A DNA stretch of 64,000 nt from Legionella quinlivanii. GTDB taxonomy: Bacteria; Pseudomonadota; Gammaproteobacteria; Legionellales; Legionellaceae. This document shows, piece by piece, positions 17,863-27,886 of this stretch. Position 1 is the first letter of the stretch. Each line of letters starts with the position of its first letter. A program made the position numbers and the translations under genes. Location: positions 62,001-126,000 of the forward strand of contig NZ_MVJN01000002.1 in NCBI RefSeq assembly GCF_003265995.1, written 5' to 3'. The notes below the pieces were generated by a model. The model did no database searches, had not been told where the DNA came from, and was given only the letters and a program-made list of their open reading frames with translations.

Positions 17863-19197
17863 ATTAAGTTAATAAAAAAGCTGTTGCGAAAGTCCAGGGG
17901 AAAACATACTCCTATTGAAGCCAGCTTCATCATACCCCGCACACAGCATAATGTTTCAAAAACGGATATCAGTCCTAATGCCCTGAAGGTTTTAAACCGC
18001 CTCAATGGGGCCGGATTTCAAGCCTATCTTGTTGGTGGAAGCGTGCGTGATCTTCTTCTAGGTCAGGCTCCCAAAGACTTTGATGTGGCAACTAACGCCA
18101 CCCCCAACCAGATCAAAAGCTTATTTAGAAATGCCCGTATTATTGGTCGCCGCTTCAAATTAGTTCATATTATATTCCATCGCGATATTATCGAAGTAGC
18201 CACATTTCGCGGCAATCAGTCAATTGATGAAAGCCAGCAGGTTAATGAGCGCGGCATGCTTGTGCGCGATAATGTTTACGGTAGTCTGGATGAAGATGCC
18301 TGGCGGCGTGATTTTACCGTTAACTCGCTTTACTATAATATCGAAGATTCCTCCATTGTCGACTTCACTGGCGGAGTGGATGACATACATCGCAGACAAT
18401 TGCGTATGATAGGCGATCCGCTCATTCGCTATCAGGAAGATCCGGTGAGGATGCTTCGTGCCATTCGTTTCAGCGCCAAACTTAATTTTGCTCTGGAAAA
18501 AGAAACGGCGAAACCACTGACGAAGATGAGTTCGTTAATACGTCATGTGTCAAGCTCCAGATTATTTGATGAGATCACCAAGCTCTATCAATGCGGACAA
18601 GGTGAGGCCGTTCAGCGCTTATTGATTGAGCATGGCTTATTTGCAGAACTCTTTAGCCAAACCTCGCAACTGCTTCATTCCGAATATCCGGTAAGTGCGC
18701 TATTAGGAATTGCTCTGGAAAGTACAGATACCCGAATACAAGGTAATAAACCGGTAACCCCTGCCTTTCTTTTTGCCGTATTGCTCTGGTTTCCTCTGAA
18801 ACAGCAGGCAGCGATTTATCAGCAAGCAGAAAATTTACCGCCCTTATCGGCACTGGAAAAAGCAATGAATCATGTGATTTTTGAACAGAATAAGGTCATT
18901 GCTATTCCCAAACGGTTTACTCAGGTTATTCGTGAAATCTGGCTTTTGCAATTTCGCTTTACCAAACGACATGGCGGAAGAGCGATTAATTTGTTGCAAC
19001 ATCCCCGATTCAGGGCAGCGTTCGATTTTCTGGCACTAAGGGCGCTGGCTGGTGATGAATCCATGGAGCTTGCCCAATGGTGGACAAATTTTCAGGATGC
19101 AGACGAAACCAGGCAGCATGAAATGATCACTGAAATATCCCCCCCTCCGTCAAGAAAACCCAGACGCAGACAACGGAGCAAATCGGTTTCAGAATGA
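17863..19197 (+). CDS. pcnB: Poly(A) polymerase I, probable AUU start
   Basis: About 444 aa. It adds poly(A) tails that promote RNA decay. Motifs: YLVGGSVRDLLLGQAPKDFDVATNA holds the nucleotidyltransferase GG...RD and DxD; ATFRG and RRDFTVNSLYYN follow, then the head-neck region ending QEDPVRMLRAIRF. The tail is basic (RKPRRRQRSKS). An in-frame GTG exists at 17851, but the only Shine-Dalgarno match (AGGTGA, 17849-17854) overlaps it. That match is eight bases before an ATT at 17863, where the alignment with E. coli PcnB, known to start at AUU, also begins. The stop overlaps the folK ATG. Confidence 0.92.
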   Translation: MKLIKKLLRKSRGKHTPIEASFIIPRTQHNVSKTDISPNALKVLNRLNGAGFQAYLVGGSVRDLLLGQAPKDFDVATNATPNQIKSLFRNARIIGRRFKLVHIIFHRDIIEVATFRGNQSIDESQQVNERGMLVRDNVYGSLDEDAWRRDFTVNSLYYNIEDSSIVDFTGGVDDIHRRQLRMIGDPLIRYQEDPVRMLRAIRFSAKLNFALEKETAKPLTKMSSLIRHVSSSRLFDEITKLYQCGQGEAVQRLLIEHGLFAELFSQTSQLLHSEYPVSALLGIALESTDTRIQGNKPVTPAFLFAVLLWFPLKQQAAIYQQAENLPPLSALEKAMNHVIFEQNKVIAIPKRFTQVIREIWLLQFRFTKRHGGRAINLLQHPRFRAAFDFLALRALAGDESMELAQWWTNFQDADETRQHEMITEISPPPSRKPRRRQRSKSVSE

Positions 19198-19673
19198 TTT
19201 GCTATCTTGCGCTTGGAAGTAACTTGAAAAGTCCTGAAAGGCAGATACGAACGGCAATTCAGGCCATCGCTTCCTTACCTAAGACCCATGTACTCAAAAC
19301 AGCCAGTCTGTATGAGAGTGTCGCCTGGGGCAGAAAAACTCAGCCTTGTTTTTGTAATACAGTCATTAAGGTTAAAACAGGGCTTCGGGCCTTAGATTTG
19401 TTGAAACAATGCCAGCAGATTGAGAAAACTCATGGCAGGATCCGACGAATACGCTGGGGGTCTCGTAGCCTGGACATTGATATCCTGATTTTTGGAAAGC
19501 ATTTCTTACGCCATCCACGGCTTCAGATCCCGCATCCACGATTGTTGGAGCGCGATTTTATGTTTCTGCCCTTATTGGAAATCTCACCGAAAATTCAACT
19601 ACCCGATGGAAACAAGGTGTCAGATTTTATTGCAAAAAATCCAACTCAAACCTGTTTTACCATCTCTAAATAA
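19194..19673 (+). CDS. folK: 6-hydroxymethyl-7,8-dihydropterin pyrophosphokinase
   Basis: 159 aa, HPPK. It transfers pyrophosphate from ATP to the pterin in folate synthesis. YLALGSNL at the N-terminus, ESVAWG around residues 42-47, and the signature RWGSRSLDIDILIFG with the DxD metal ligands around residues 87-101 are all present, followed by HPRLLERDFMFLPL. The ATG lies inside the pcnB stop (ATGA). The pcnB-folK pairing is common in gammaproteobacteria. Confidence 0.95.
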   Translation: MICYLALGSNLKSPERQIRTAIQAIASLPKTHVLKTASLYESVAWGRKTQPCFCNTVIKVKTGLRALDLLKQCQQIEKTHGRIRRIRWGSRSLDIDILIFGKHFLRHPRLQIPHPRLLERDFMFLPLLEISPKIQLPDGNKVSDFIAKNPTQTCFTISK

Positions 19674-19694
19674 TTAAACAGGGTGATCTATTTA

Positions 19695-19724
19695 TTGACA
19701 GTTTATCGATAATATACCTAAAAT
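19695..19724 (+). promoter_or_regulatory. Promoter candidate of the methyltransferase-like gene
   Basis: Perfect TTGACA (19695-19700), 18-base spacer, TAAAAT (19719-19724), 36 bases before the ATG at 19761. One of the best promoter matches in the window. Confidence 0.6.
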
Positions 19725-19760
19725 AGCCGATTTTGAAGCATTATTCCGGTATCAATTACT

Positions 19761-21686
19761 ATGCCCCGTTTTTTAAATAACTCTCAGCAAATAATCAATC
19801 TCCTTAGCAAAGAATATAATGTCGATTGCACAGCTTATGAAAATATTAACTTTAAAGTAATGAAGAGCTATAAGTACTTTTCACAAAAGAAACTTATAAA
19901 CGCATCGCCTTCGGATTTCATTCCTACTGAAAATGAAGTGAAAGATAATCCTCAACTACTCAAATTGATTACATCTATTTTATTCAGTGATCGCTTCGAC
20001 TTTCTTAATTTCGAAGAAAATGTCTTAATCAGTGCAGATTATTTTAAGAGCAAATTGATCGAAGTGCAGAATTATATCCAGATCTGCCACTCGTCCTTAA
20101 GCCCCGATGAAAGGGCGCTTAAAGTTGATGCCATTGAATTCCTGATATGCCAAATGATTGGTTTACGATTGCTCAAAGAAATCAGGGAAAAGAAACTGGA
20201 ACTCCCATTTGAACAGATAAGTAGAAAAGACGCGGAAAAAGATTTGCAAGCTTTAAAAAATATTATGCCAAAGCTTGGTACAACAAAAAAACTGACCCTG
20301 TCTTTTAACGACAGTTTTCCACAAACTCTAGTGGGAGCGTCTGTCTCAGCCCGCTATATGGATCCTTTCCGTTATGCCGTTAGCAATGGACAAAGGGCCA
20401 AAACAAATGCCTATACTCCTTTAAGTGCCTGGAGTGAAGATAATCTGGCTTCATTTTTTTGTGGGCAGCTTCGCCAGACAGCGATGAAGGCCAGAAAAAA
20501 TGCCCAGAAAGCACAAACTGCGGTGGCTGCTCCCAATCTATCTGGAAATACACCGTCAGATATGTATAATTTTCACAGGCTTGACATGCATCTTTCATGT
20601 TCAAAAATAAGATATGCACTTATAAGAAAATATGGTGTAAACCAGTATCATCCCTTATACGTAGGTTCTCTTGTTGAATTCCTGAAAAGAGAATATGGCT
20701 ACTCAGTGGAAAGCTATCTCGATTTATGTATGGGATGGGCCGATCGGATGGCAGGTGCCTTTGGTGCTTCCCCTTTGGGCGTTAATCGTTATGTTGGAAC
20801 CGATCCGAACACTAAGCTGGTACCAGCCTATAAAGAGATCATTGCAAACCATCAACCTAAAAACTTCCAAACCTTTACTTACGCACTTCCAATGGAAGCC
20901 CTCACACAAGCTCAGTTATGCCCAGACGGCAAGCCCAACCACATGATGTTAACCTCACCTCCTTATTTTGATAAAGAAAACTATCCAGGCAAACTACAAT
21001 CACATAAATTGTATCCAAAATATGAGGACTGGTTCAAAAACTTTATGATGCCACTCATTAGCCAGGCGCAGATGGGTTTGGAAGTGGGCGGGTTTATTGC
21101 TATTGAAATGGGAAGCGCCCTGGATAGATCAATCGATATCCCAGGCGATATTGACACTTATCTCGGCAAATGTCCCCAATTAGAAAAGCTCGGCAAGTTT
21201 GTTAATACCAGGTATTACAGTACCCCGACATTCTTGGTGAGATATGTTGGTTCATTTCCATTAGAAAAGCCGATTCAGCTGCAAATATCAGAAAATTTAG
21301 AATTTATAGGCGGTGGAAACTTCAATGATGAAACCTGCGTTGATGAGTTTGAGCAGAAGAAATTAATGGCAGCATCTGCTTTGGCATTAATGTCTTCGGA
21401 TTATTCTAATGAACCCCCTCTATTACCTGAAGATCCCTTGCAAGAAGATGAGGTACTGGCAGGTGGTGCGGTTTTTAAAAGAGCTAATGACAACCAAGAT
21501 ACTGATACCCTAAAAAAACAGAAAGGAAATCAAAGTCCGTCACGAGCAAAAAATGCAGGGCATCTTTCGAAATTTGGCATACATGCTCACAGAGAGGATT
21601 CATTTACCTCTCCCTTTGTGAAGTCTGCAGAACAGGCCATGAATTCACTCGAACAGGATATTGATCGACCAGGGTTTAAATTTTAG
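19761..21686 (+). CDS. Orphan DNA-methyltransferase-like protein, candidate effector
   Basis: 641 aa. Residues about 315-355 carry a SAM-site-like YLDLCMGWADRMAGAFG followed by VGTDPN. Residues about 397-411 carry LTSPPYFDKENYPG, the motif IV (SPPY) of amino-group DNA methyltransferases (N6-adenine or N4-cytosine). The first about 300 residues match nothing I recognise. After about residue 550 the chain turns polar and disordered, with FKRANDN, then LKKQKGNQSPSRAK, a two-part basic cluster resembling a nuclear localisation signal. The end is HREDSFTSPF...FKF. No restriction enzyme, specificity subunit, phage or transposon gene is adjacent. A secreted host-directed enzyme is a hypothesis; a stand-alone bacterial methylase is the alternative. 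Confidence 0.6.
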   Translation: MPRFLNNSQQIINLLSKEYNVDCTAYENINFKVMKSYKYFSQKKLINASPSDFIPTENEVKDNPQLLKLITSILFSDRFDFLNFEENVLISADYFKSKLIEVQNYIQICHSSLSPDERALKVDAIEFLICQMIGLRLLKEIREKKLELPFEQISRKDAEKDLQALKNIMPKLGTTKKLTLSFNDSFPQTLVGASVSARYMDPFRYAVSNGQRAKTNAYTPLSAWSEDNLASFFCGQLRQTAMKARKNAQKAQTAVAAPNLSGNTPSDMYNFHRLDMHLSCSKIRYALIRKYGVNQYHPLYVGSLVEFLKREYGYSVESYLDLCMGWADRMAGAFGASPLGVNRYVGTDPNTKLVPAYKEIIANHQPKNFQTFTYALPMEALTQAQLCPDGKPNHMMLTSPPYFDKENYPGKLQSHKLYPKYEDWFKNFMMPLISQAQMGLEVGGFIAIEMGSALDRSIDIPGDIDTYLGKCPQLEKLGKFVNTRYYSTPTFLVRYVGSFPLEKPIQLQISENLEFIGGGNFNDETCVDEFEQKKLMAASALALMSSDYSNEPPLLPEDPLQEDEVLAGGAVFKRANDNQDTDTLKKQKGNQSPSRAKNAGHLSKFGIHAHREDSFTSPFVKSAEQAMNSLEQDIDRPGFKF

Positions 21687-22012
21687 ACCAGGAATTATAT
21701 ATCGCTTCATTAAAAATCCTCACTCCCTAGGGGAGTGGGTTAAAGAGAGGGTTAAAATCATCCCTCCCCCTGGCCCTCATTGCCGTTAAGTTAAGCTCAA
21801 TTTTGTATTAACTGTCTTCCCCGCAAAGGCGGGGATCCAATCTCTGAGCTAGCTGCAGTATCAATTGAGGAATGGATTCCCGCCTTCGCGGGAAGGACAA
21901 GATTCTAAACTTAACAGGTAAATTTAAGATACATCAACTCACAAGGCTTACAAACGGGATAAAGGTTGTTGTTTTTACTGAAAGAAACTACAATTAAGTT
22001 GATATCTGTTTT
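21687..22012. repeat. 326-base intergenic region with repeats, including family A copy 2
   Basis: No gene seen. 21721-21737 is a CACTCCC/GGGAGTG hairpin placed to end the preceding transcript. 21772-21797 carries the family D module (GTTAAGTTAAG). 21813-21899 is the second full copy of the family A element, 87 bp, with ends TGTCTTCCCCGC and GCGGGAAGGACA and the internal CCCGCCTTCGCGGG hairpin. Confidence 0.65.
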
Positions 22013-22456
22013 ATGGATGAGGCAATCTTGTATAAAATAATTCTGCATGCGACGGACTTAAAAGAAAATCATAGGATTTACTGTCAACAGGCAGTGAAGT
22101 TGGCAAAGGCATTTAATGCCGAACTTCATTTTCTTCATGTCATCGAGCCGCCCAAGTCGCTTCAATTCGCACAAAGCCTGGGATTTGCTGAAATCGCGAA
22201 GCCCTCCAAGGAAGATGCCCAAACAGTTATGGACTTACTCTGCGAAAGTCTGGGTATCCCGCCCGAACAGCAATACATTGAAATTGGCACAGCTTCTCAG
22301 CATATTTTACAGAAAATTAAAGACTTAGGCTGCGATCTGGTTATCCTTGGCAGTCATAGCTCAAGCCTTCCTGCATTTTTAGGAAGCACAGCCAATGCAG
22401 TCATGCATCATGCAAGTTGCGACGTTCTGACTCTTAGAAACACGGAAACTGGCTAG
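22013..22456 (+). CDS. Universal stress protein (UspA family)
   Basis: 147 aa, one Usp domain. The C-terminal ATP-site motif is complete: GSHSSSLPAFLGSTANAVMH fits G-2x-G-9x-G(S/T) with serine in the second position. The N-terminal strand is YKIILHATDL. TTG 22028, preceded by GATGAGG at 5-base spacing, would give the usual Usp start (LYKIIL) and is as likely as the ATG at 22013, which has no clear ribosome site. Usp proteins are cytoplasmic dimers induced in stress and stasis; the specific role is unknown. Confidence 0.85.
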   Translation: MDEAILYKIILHATDLKENHRIYCQQAVKLAKAFNAELHFLHVIEPPKSLQFAQSLGFAEIAKPSKEDAQTVMDLLCESLGIPPEQQYIEIGTASQHILQKIKDLGCDLVILGSHSSSLPAFLGSTANAVMHHASCDVLTLRNTETG

Positions 22457-22680
22457 CTTTTGCTGACTAACCTGGCAAATTGCATTGAAATACTCGTACC
22501 TAAGAAAACCCAGATGATGGAATAATATTTTATTGACTTTCTTATTATTTACTTTGGTTTGACACGTTTTTAGCCATAGTTGAATCAAAGTGAATATTTT
22601 GGGAGAATATTACCCTATACAATAGTATAACAATCAGTTTGAATAAGCAAAGACCACACAAAGTAAAGAGAATACGAATC

Positions 22681-23364
22681 ATGCCATCCATAAAAGTAAT
22701 TATAAGTGTAAATAATTATCAAAAGCCTGCATTATTAAATATGCTTAACCAATTTTACAGTAGGCTCTCTTTCGAGCAAAAAACTTTAAACTATGATTAT
22801 TACCTCTCCTTCGAAGAAGCTAACGTAGAAGCAGACAATGCTATAGAGCGCTGTTTTGGACCGCATCTTAAGTTTTATTATGCTGCTGCCACCGATGATG
22901 AGAATTCGCAATTAAATCAATATGCAAACATTCATGCGCAGTACATTCACAACAATATATTTAGGTACGATCCTGCACTTAACGAGCTCAAAGATGATTC
23001 TTACGAAAATTCCAGTTTTAAAAACGGGCCTTTAGTCAAATTACCGAACAGATTGTCATCCGACACTATGGGTAGAAAGTCCGATACTTCGCAAAGCCCT
23101 TCTTTCTTTCCACCATCTGCTTCTAATTCTATAAGCTACCAAACGAATAGAGCAGAAGAACAAAGAAAATCAGGCTTAAATTCGCTGATTGGAGCAAGTA
23201 TATTTGGCATTGCAAGTGTAGGAGCTTTATTTCTAAATCCTACTTTAGCTTTAGTACTTTTTGGAATTAGCTTAATTTTATTAGCCAAAGCCATTTATCA
23301 TGTCGGTAAAAGTGTTTATCTAAACGCCAATGAAGAATCACAACCCTCTCCAGCCCCTCTCTAA
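22681..23364 (+). CDS. Unknown protein with C-terminal membrane hairpin, candidate effector
   Basis: 227 aa from ATG 22681; an in-frame TTG at 22639 would add 14 basic residues. The N-terminal about 80 residues look folded (SIKVIISVNNYQKPALL, and a YDYYLSFEEANVEAD segment). Residues about 110-165 are polar and serine-rich (SQSPSFFPPSASNSIS). Two hydrophobic stretches then form a hairpin near the C-terminus (LIGASIFGIASVGALFL and LALVLFGISLILLAKAI), followed by a short polar tail. Cytosolic head plus C-terminal hairpin is a layout seen in membrane-targeted effectors. No family recognised. Confidence 0.55.
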   Translation: MPSIKVIISVNNYQKPALLNMLNQFYSRLSFEQKTLNYDYYLSFEEANVEADNAIERCFGPHLKFYYAAATDDENSQLNQYANIHAQYIHNNIFRYDPALNELKDDSYENSSFKNGPLVKLPNRLSSDTMGRKSDTSQSPSFFPPSASNSISYQTNRAEEQRKSGLNSLIGASIFGIASVGALFLNPTLALVLFGISLILLAKAIYHVGKSVYLNANEESQPSPAPL

Positions 23365-23492
23365 TTACCCGGTGTAAACTCAGGGATGAGTTTTATGCGA
23401 TTGCAAAGACGGCACTGTCTGGAGATCTTTAGGTTGGCTATCACAAGCAACTCGCAAAACCCAGGGCTTATCAATTCAATAAATTAAAGCTG

Positions 23493-23885
23493 TTACTCTA
23501 ATAGAGCCTTTTCTATCATTGGGATAATTTTGAGGTTAGCTTCTGGAAACTCAAAATCGCTCAGGTTATTAAGACTCACCCATTTCAGGTCAAGTTGGGA
23601 TTCCTTACAAACGGCAGTGCCTGAGAAATGAGAAACCAGAAAAACCTGGAGTTGAACGAGCTTTGCCCCATAAGAATGGACAACTTCGCCCAAGAAATCA
23701 TACTTCTCAACAGTTAAACCCACTTCTTCATGCACTTCTCGAATGAGCGCCTCCGCTGCATTTTCAGTGGCCTCGACTTTCCCCCCTGGAAATTCCCAGG
23801 CCCCTGGATGCGGAACATGCAAGGGCCTTTGAGTAATGAGAATTTTCTGTAAGTGGTCAACAATGACTGCAACGGCTACTTTCAC
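23493..23885 (-). CDS. mutT: 8-oxo-dGTP diphosphatase MutT
   Basis: 130 aa, the standard length. It hydrolyses 8-oxo-dGTP to prevent A:T to C:G transversions. The NUDIX box is intact: [24 protein letters not shown], split as GGKVEATE and [19 protein letters not shown] precedes it as in MutT. The start is GTG 23885, overlapping the secA stop by four bases (GTGA), so it is coupled to secA, the usual gammaproteobacterial arrangement. Confidence 0.93.
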   Translation of the reverse strand: MKVAVAVIVDHLQKILITQRPLHVPHPGAWEFPGGKVEATENAAEALIREVHEEVGLTVEKYDFLGEVVHSYGAKLVQLQVFLVSHFSGTAVCKESQLDLKWVSLNNLSDFEFPEANLKIIPMIEKALLE

Positions 23886-26581
23886 ACCAGACTACCATGA
23901 CAGCTTTTATATTTTTTGCCAGAACCACAAGGACAAGGCTCATTACGCCCTACTTTTTGCTCTGTCCGGCGAAAAGTAGTTTGCCCGTCTTGCTGCTGGT
24001 CTTGTTCAGCTAGCGACTCATCTTCATGAATGAATTGCATTTTCTGAACCTGTTCAGAGCGGCGCTGCTCCTCGACCGCATTCACATCTTCTTCAGTCTG
24101 CACTTGAACAGAGGTGAGCAGACGAATAATATCGTATTTCAAATTGTCTAACATCATTGTAAATAATGTAAACGCTTCTCGTTTATACTCCTGCTTCGGA
24201 TCTTTTTGAGCATAACCTCTTAAGTGGATTCCCTGACGCAGGTGGTCCATTGCTGCAAGGTGCTCACGCCATTGGGTATCCATCGTCTGGAGAATCACTG
24301 ACTTCTCGAATTGTGAAAGCACTTCGCGTCCAGCCAGCTGTTCTTTTTCCTCATAGCGTTTCAAGCATAAATCAAAAATTCGATCCCTGATTTGTTCAGG
24401 TTGCAGGGAGTGATCGTTTTCAACCCAGCTTTCTACATCCGCTTTAATTTGAAAATCTTCCTGCAGGGTAGTGGCTAAGCCTTTTAAATCCCATTGATCT
24501 TCAAGGCTCTGTGGAGGAATGTAACTATCAACCAGACCAAATATTACATCTTCGCGCATTGAATCGACAGTTTCCTTAGGATCACTCATTGCCATAATTT
24601 CAGCCCGCTGGCTATAAATCACTTTACGCTGGTTGTTGGCAACATTATCGTAGTCCAGTAATTGCTTACGCACATCAAAATGATGACCTTCCAATTTACG
24701 CTGTGCATTTTCAATTGCTTTTGTAACCAGGTTGTGTTCGATAGGCTCTCCAGGTTTCATTCCCAGACGGCGCATCATATTCGCCACACGCTCTGAAGCA
24801 AAGATACGCATTAAATTGTCTTCCAGCGACAGATAAAAGCGGCTGCTGCCAGGATCCCCCTGACGGCCTGCTCTACCCCGCAACTGATTATCAATACGGC
24901 GAGATTCATGGCGCTCGGAACCAATAATTCGCAAGCCCCCTGCCTTTAATACTTCTTCATGACGCTGTTGCCATTCTTCTTTTACTTTCTGACGATCTGC
25001 TTCTGAAGCATCGGCAGGCAGCTCAGCCAGAGCGGCAGACAAGCTGCCTCCCAATACGATATCGGTTCCTCGGCCCGCCATATTGGTAGCAATTGTGACT
25101 ACACCCGGCCGACCCGCTTCAGCAATGATATGCGCTTCTTTTTCATGGAATTTTGCATTGAGCACCTGATGCTTGATCTTGACTTTATCCAGGAGGCGGC
25201 TAACCAGCTCAGAGGCCTCAATGGAAGCCGTACCGACCAGTACAGGCTGACGTCTGGTAATACAATCACGAATATCTTCAATAATCGCTTCGTATTTATC
25301 TTTCTGAGTCAGATAAACCAGATCGGCCTGGTCTTGACGCTGCATCGAGCGATTGGTTGGGATGACAACCACTTCCAGGTTATAAATCTGCTGAAACTCA
25401 TAAGCCTCAGTATCCGCTGTACCAGTCATTCCAGCCAGCTTATTATAAATACGGAAGAAGTTCTGGAAGGTAATAGAGGCAAGCGTCTGATTTTCATGCT
25501 GGATAGCCACTCGTTCCTTGGCTTCAACAGCCTGATGCAACCCTTCGGACCATCGACGACCGGGCATGGTACGTCCAGTGTGTTCGTCCACAATAACAAC
25601 CTGATTGTCTTTGACGATATAATCTACATCACGATGGAACATGACATGGGCGCGCAAGGACGCATTGACATGATGCATTAGTATGATATTGCTTGCATGA
25701 TAGAGGCTTTCACCTGGATCGAGTAAACCTTCATTGGTCAATAGCTCTTCAATAAGCTGATGACCAGATTCAGTCAGATGCGCCTGCTTCTGCTTCTCAT
25801 CTACGGTGTAATGGCCGCCATCACCTTCTTCCTCCTGTTTCTTAAGCTGGGGGATCAGTTTATTTACTTTCACATAGAAATCAGAGCTGCCCTCTGCAGC
25901 ACCAGAAATAATTAAAGGCGTTCGCGCTTCGTCAATGAGGATGGAATCGACTTCGTCGACGATAGCAAAGTTTAACTCTCTCTGAACCTTATCTGCCAGG
26001 CTGAATGCCATATTATCGCGCAGATAATCAAAGCCAAATTCGTTATTGGTTCCATAGACGATATCGGCTTTATACGCTTCCTGTTTCGCTGGATGCGCCA
26101 TGTCGGGGGTAATGACTCCAACCGTTAAGCCCAGAAATTCATAGATTGGCTTCATCCACTGGCTATCCCGCTTAGCGAGATAATCATTTACAGTCACCAC
26201 GTGGACACCTAAACCGCTAATAGCGTTTAAGTAAGCGGGCAATGTGGCTACGAGGGTTTTACCTTCACCAGTTCGCATCTCGGCAATATTCCCTTCATGC
26301 AGAACCATTCCCCCAATCAATTGCACATCAAAATGCCGCAATCCCATTGTCCGTACAGAGACTTCCCTGACAACCGCAAATGCTTCAGCCAGCATTTCAT
26401 CAAGCGATTCACCTTGCTCCAGGCGCGCTTTAAATTCTTGGGTTTTTGCTGCCAATTGCTCATCAGAGAGGCTTTGCATCATTGGCTCAAAACCATTGAT
26501 AGCCAGCACAACCTTCTCCATGCGTCTCAAGGTCCGCTCATTCCGACTACCAAACATTTTTTTCATCAATGTATTTAGCAT
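23882..26581 (-). CDS. secA: Preprotein translocase ATPase SecA
   Basis: 899 aa, full length. It drives unfolded preproteins through SecYEG. Visible are the N-terminal [14 protein letters not shown], Walker [12 protein letters not shown] near residues 103-113, Walker [17 protein letters not shown] near 208-223, motif [20 protein letters not shown], and the C-terminal zinc and SecB-binding [14 protein letters not shown]. Nothing is missing. It is divergent from the membrane cyclase-like gene. Confidence 0.97.
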   Translation of the reverse strand: MLNTLMKKMFGSRNERTLRRMEKVVLAINGFEPMMQSLSDEQLAAKTQEFKARLEQGESLDEMLAEAFAVVREVSVRTMGLRHFDVQLIGGMVLHEGNIAEMRTGEGKTLVATLPAYLNAISGLGVHVVTVNDYLAKRDSQWMKPIYEFLGLTVGVITPDMAHPAKQEAYKADIVYGTNNEFGFDYLRDNMAFSLADKVQRELNFAIVDEVDSILIDEARTPLIISGAAEGSSDFYVKVNKLIPQLKKQEEEGDGGHYTVDEKQKQAHLTESGHQLIEELLTNEGLLDPGESLYHASNIILMHHVNASLRAHVMFHRDVDYIVKDNQVVIVDEHTGRTMPGRRWSEGLHQAVEAKERVAIQHENQTLASITFQNFFRIYNKLAGMTGTADTEAYEFQQIYNLEVVVIPTNRSMQRQDQADLVYLTQKDKYEAIIEDIRDCITRRQPVLVGTASIEASELVSRLLDKVKIKHQVLNAKFHEKEAHIIAEAGRPGVVTIATNMAGRGTDIVLGGSLSAALAELPADASEADRQKVKEEWQQRHEEVLKAGGLRIIGSERHESRRIDNQLRGRAGRQGDPGSSRFYLSLEDNLMRIFASERVANMMRRLGMKPGEPIEHNLVTKAIENAQRKLEGHHFDVRKQLLDYDNVANNQRKVIYSQRAEIMAMSDPKETVDSMREDVIFGLVDSYIPPQSLEDQWDLKGLATTLQEDFQIKADVESWVENDHSLQPEQIRDRIFDLCLKRYEEKEQLAGREVLSQFEKSVILQTMDTQWREHLAAMDHLRQGIHLRGYAQKDPKQEYKREAFTLFTMMLDNLKYDIIRLLTSVQVQTEEDVNAVEEQRRSEQVQKMQFIHEDESLAEQDQQQDGQTTFRRTEQKVGRNEPCPCGSGKKYKSCHGSLV

Positions 26582-26884
26582 GGCCTAATAATCCCCTGTG
26601 ATTTTTGCACGTCAAAAGCGCTTAATTTACTAGAATTAAAGAAAAATTGCCATGAATAAGACCATTTCTATGTAAATTAAGCTCTCAAAACAAAGTGCAG
26701 ACTCCCAGATCGGCTCGAATTATGAAAATTCTGTGTTATGACTTGGCAGTGCAACACAATTTCAAAATACGCGCAGGTTGAATTTTGGGCTAAAATCTTA
26801 AGAGAAACCTTGCACTGAATAAGGATTTTTAGGAGAGAATTAAAAACCTGCCAATGAACTATTTCAAAAAAGAGGTTATTCAAT
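26582..26884. other. 303-base intergenic region, nothing firm
   Basis: Divergent region between secA and the cyclase-like gene. Only tiny open frames (for example 19 codons from 26722) are present. It must hold promoters for both genes; I see AT-rich stretches but no convincing -35/-10 pair. The downstream gene has AGAGG at 26870-26876. Confidence 0.4.
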
Positions 26885-27886
26885 ATGCAAGTCACAACCG
26901 CAAGAGGACTCATTTACCTTGTCAGATTTATTAAAATGCTATGCACTCTGGTTATAATACTCATTGCCATTTCATTTCTAAGCCATTATATATCCGATCC
27001 AAAGGCCTATCCTGTTCTGATGAAACTCAATCAGTTTACAAACTCGCATACAGCCGAAGCAATCGGATTAATTAAAAGAACGGTTCCCTACCAGTTTTCC
27101 GGAACGGATTTCAGTCAGATTATCCTGATAGGTTTAATCTCAATCGTCCTGCACTTTTTAAACCTGATACAGGACAAGCTTGGTTTATTGATATACAAAA
27201 GACGAGAAAGTATTCAATATCAGCAATGGCGAAAAAAGCTTGAGGAACGCCTGTCCAGGGAGCAGATGCAGGAAATTGACAGTAAATTTTCGCAACTCGA
27301 TTCCTCCCTCTCATCCAGCGAACGGCGAAAAATGTTGAAAGAGTTTGCCCGTCTTAAAAGTAAACTGGATGCGATGGGACAGCAATTAGCATTCCTATCC
27401 ATTGATGTTGTGGATTCCACAGGAATGAAACGTAATGAAGACAAGTACCTCGCGGCCTATGATTTCGATCGCTATAATGAATTGGTAATACAGTGCCTGA
27501 AAGAAAACCATGTCATTAAATATGCAATGACACCTGATGGTATGATGAGTTGCTTTCAAAAAATAGATGAAGCGGTCAGCGCTGCCAAAATGCTTCTTGA
27601 GCGCTTGGTTGACTTTAATCAACACTCAAAACAGATTAAGCGGAATTTTCATGTCCGCTGTGGCATAAATGGCGGCTTTGTTTATATCGATGATGATACT
27701 CCCCTGGAACAAGTCAGTGATCGGGCAATTGATATTGCGGGGCATATGCAAAAACATGCGAAACCTGACTGTATTAATATTGCCGCCTCAGCAATTGAAC
27801 CCCTGAAAAACAGGGAGGGTTTTGCTGAAACACGCAATATTGTTGATGAGCAGAAAGTCTATGAATGGGGAAAGCAGCTCACTTAG
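26885..27886 (+). CDS. Membrane protein with class III nucleotidyl cyclase-like domain
   Basis: 333 aa. Two membrane segments (about residues 16-36 and 78-98) flank a short periplasmic region. A charged helical linker follows at about 110-175. The C-terminal about 155 residues resemble a class III adenylate/guanylate cyclase: FLSIDVVDSTGM (first metal aspartate), KYAMTPDGMMSCF (the position of the usual KxxGD...F), RCGINGGFV, and RAIDIAGHMQKHAKPDCINI. The second metal motif is altered (PDG instead of GD), so activity is uncertain. It could be an active cyclase, a degenerate sensor, or a cAMP source. Start ATG 26885 with AGAGG upstream. Its stop overlaps the stop of the convergent small secreted protein. 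Confidence 0.65.
   Translation: MQVTTARGLIYLVRFIKMLCTLVIILIAISFLSHYISDPKAYPVLMKLNQFTNSHTAEAIGLIKRTVPYQFSGTDFSQIILIGLISIVLHFLNLIQDKLGLLIYKRRESIQYQQWRKKLEERLSREQMQEIDSKFSQLDSSLSSSERRKMLKEFARLKSKLDAMGQQLAFLSIDVVDSTGMKRNEDKYLAAYDFDRYNELVIQCLKENHVIKYAMTPDGMMSCFQKIDEAVSAAKMLLERLVDFNQHSKQIKRNFHVRCGINGGFVYIDDDTPLEQVSDRAIDIAGHMQKHAKPDCINIAASAIEPLKNREGFAETRNIVDEQKVYEWGKQLT

Noticed and set aside
19761-21686. Restriction-modification or phage-defence island around the methyltransferase-like gene
   Set aside because: Both flanks are ordinary (pcnB-folK; universal stress protein) and no nuclease, helicase or specificity subunit is present.
25130-25681. 183-codon plus-strand frame inside secA
   Set aside because: Antisense shadow of the conserved SecA ATPase region.
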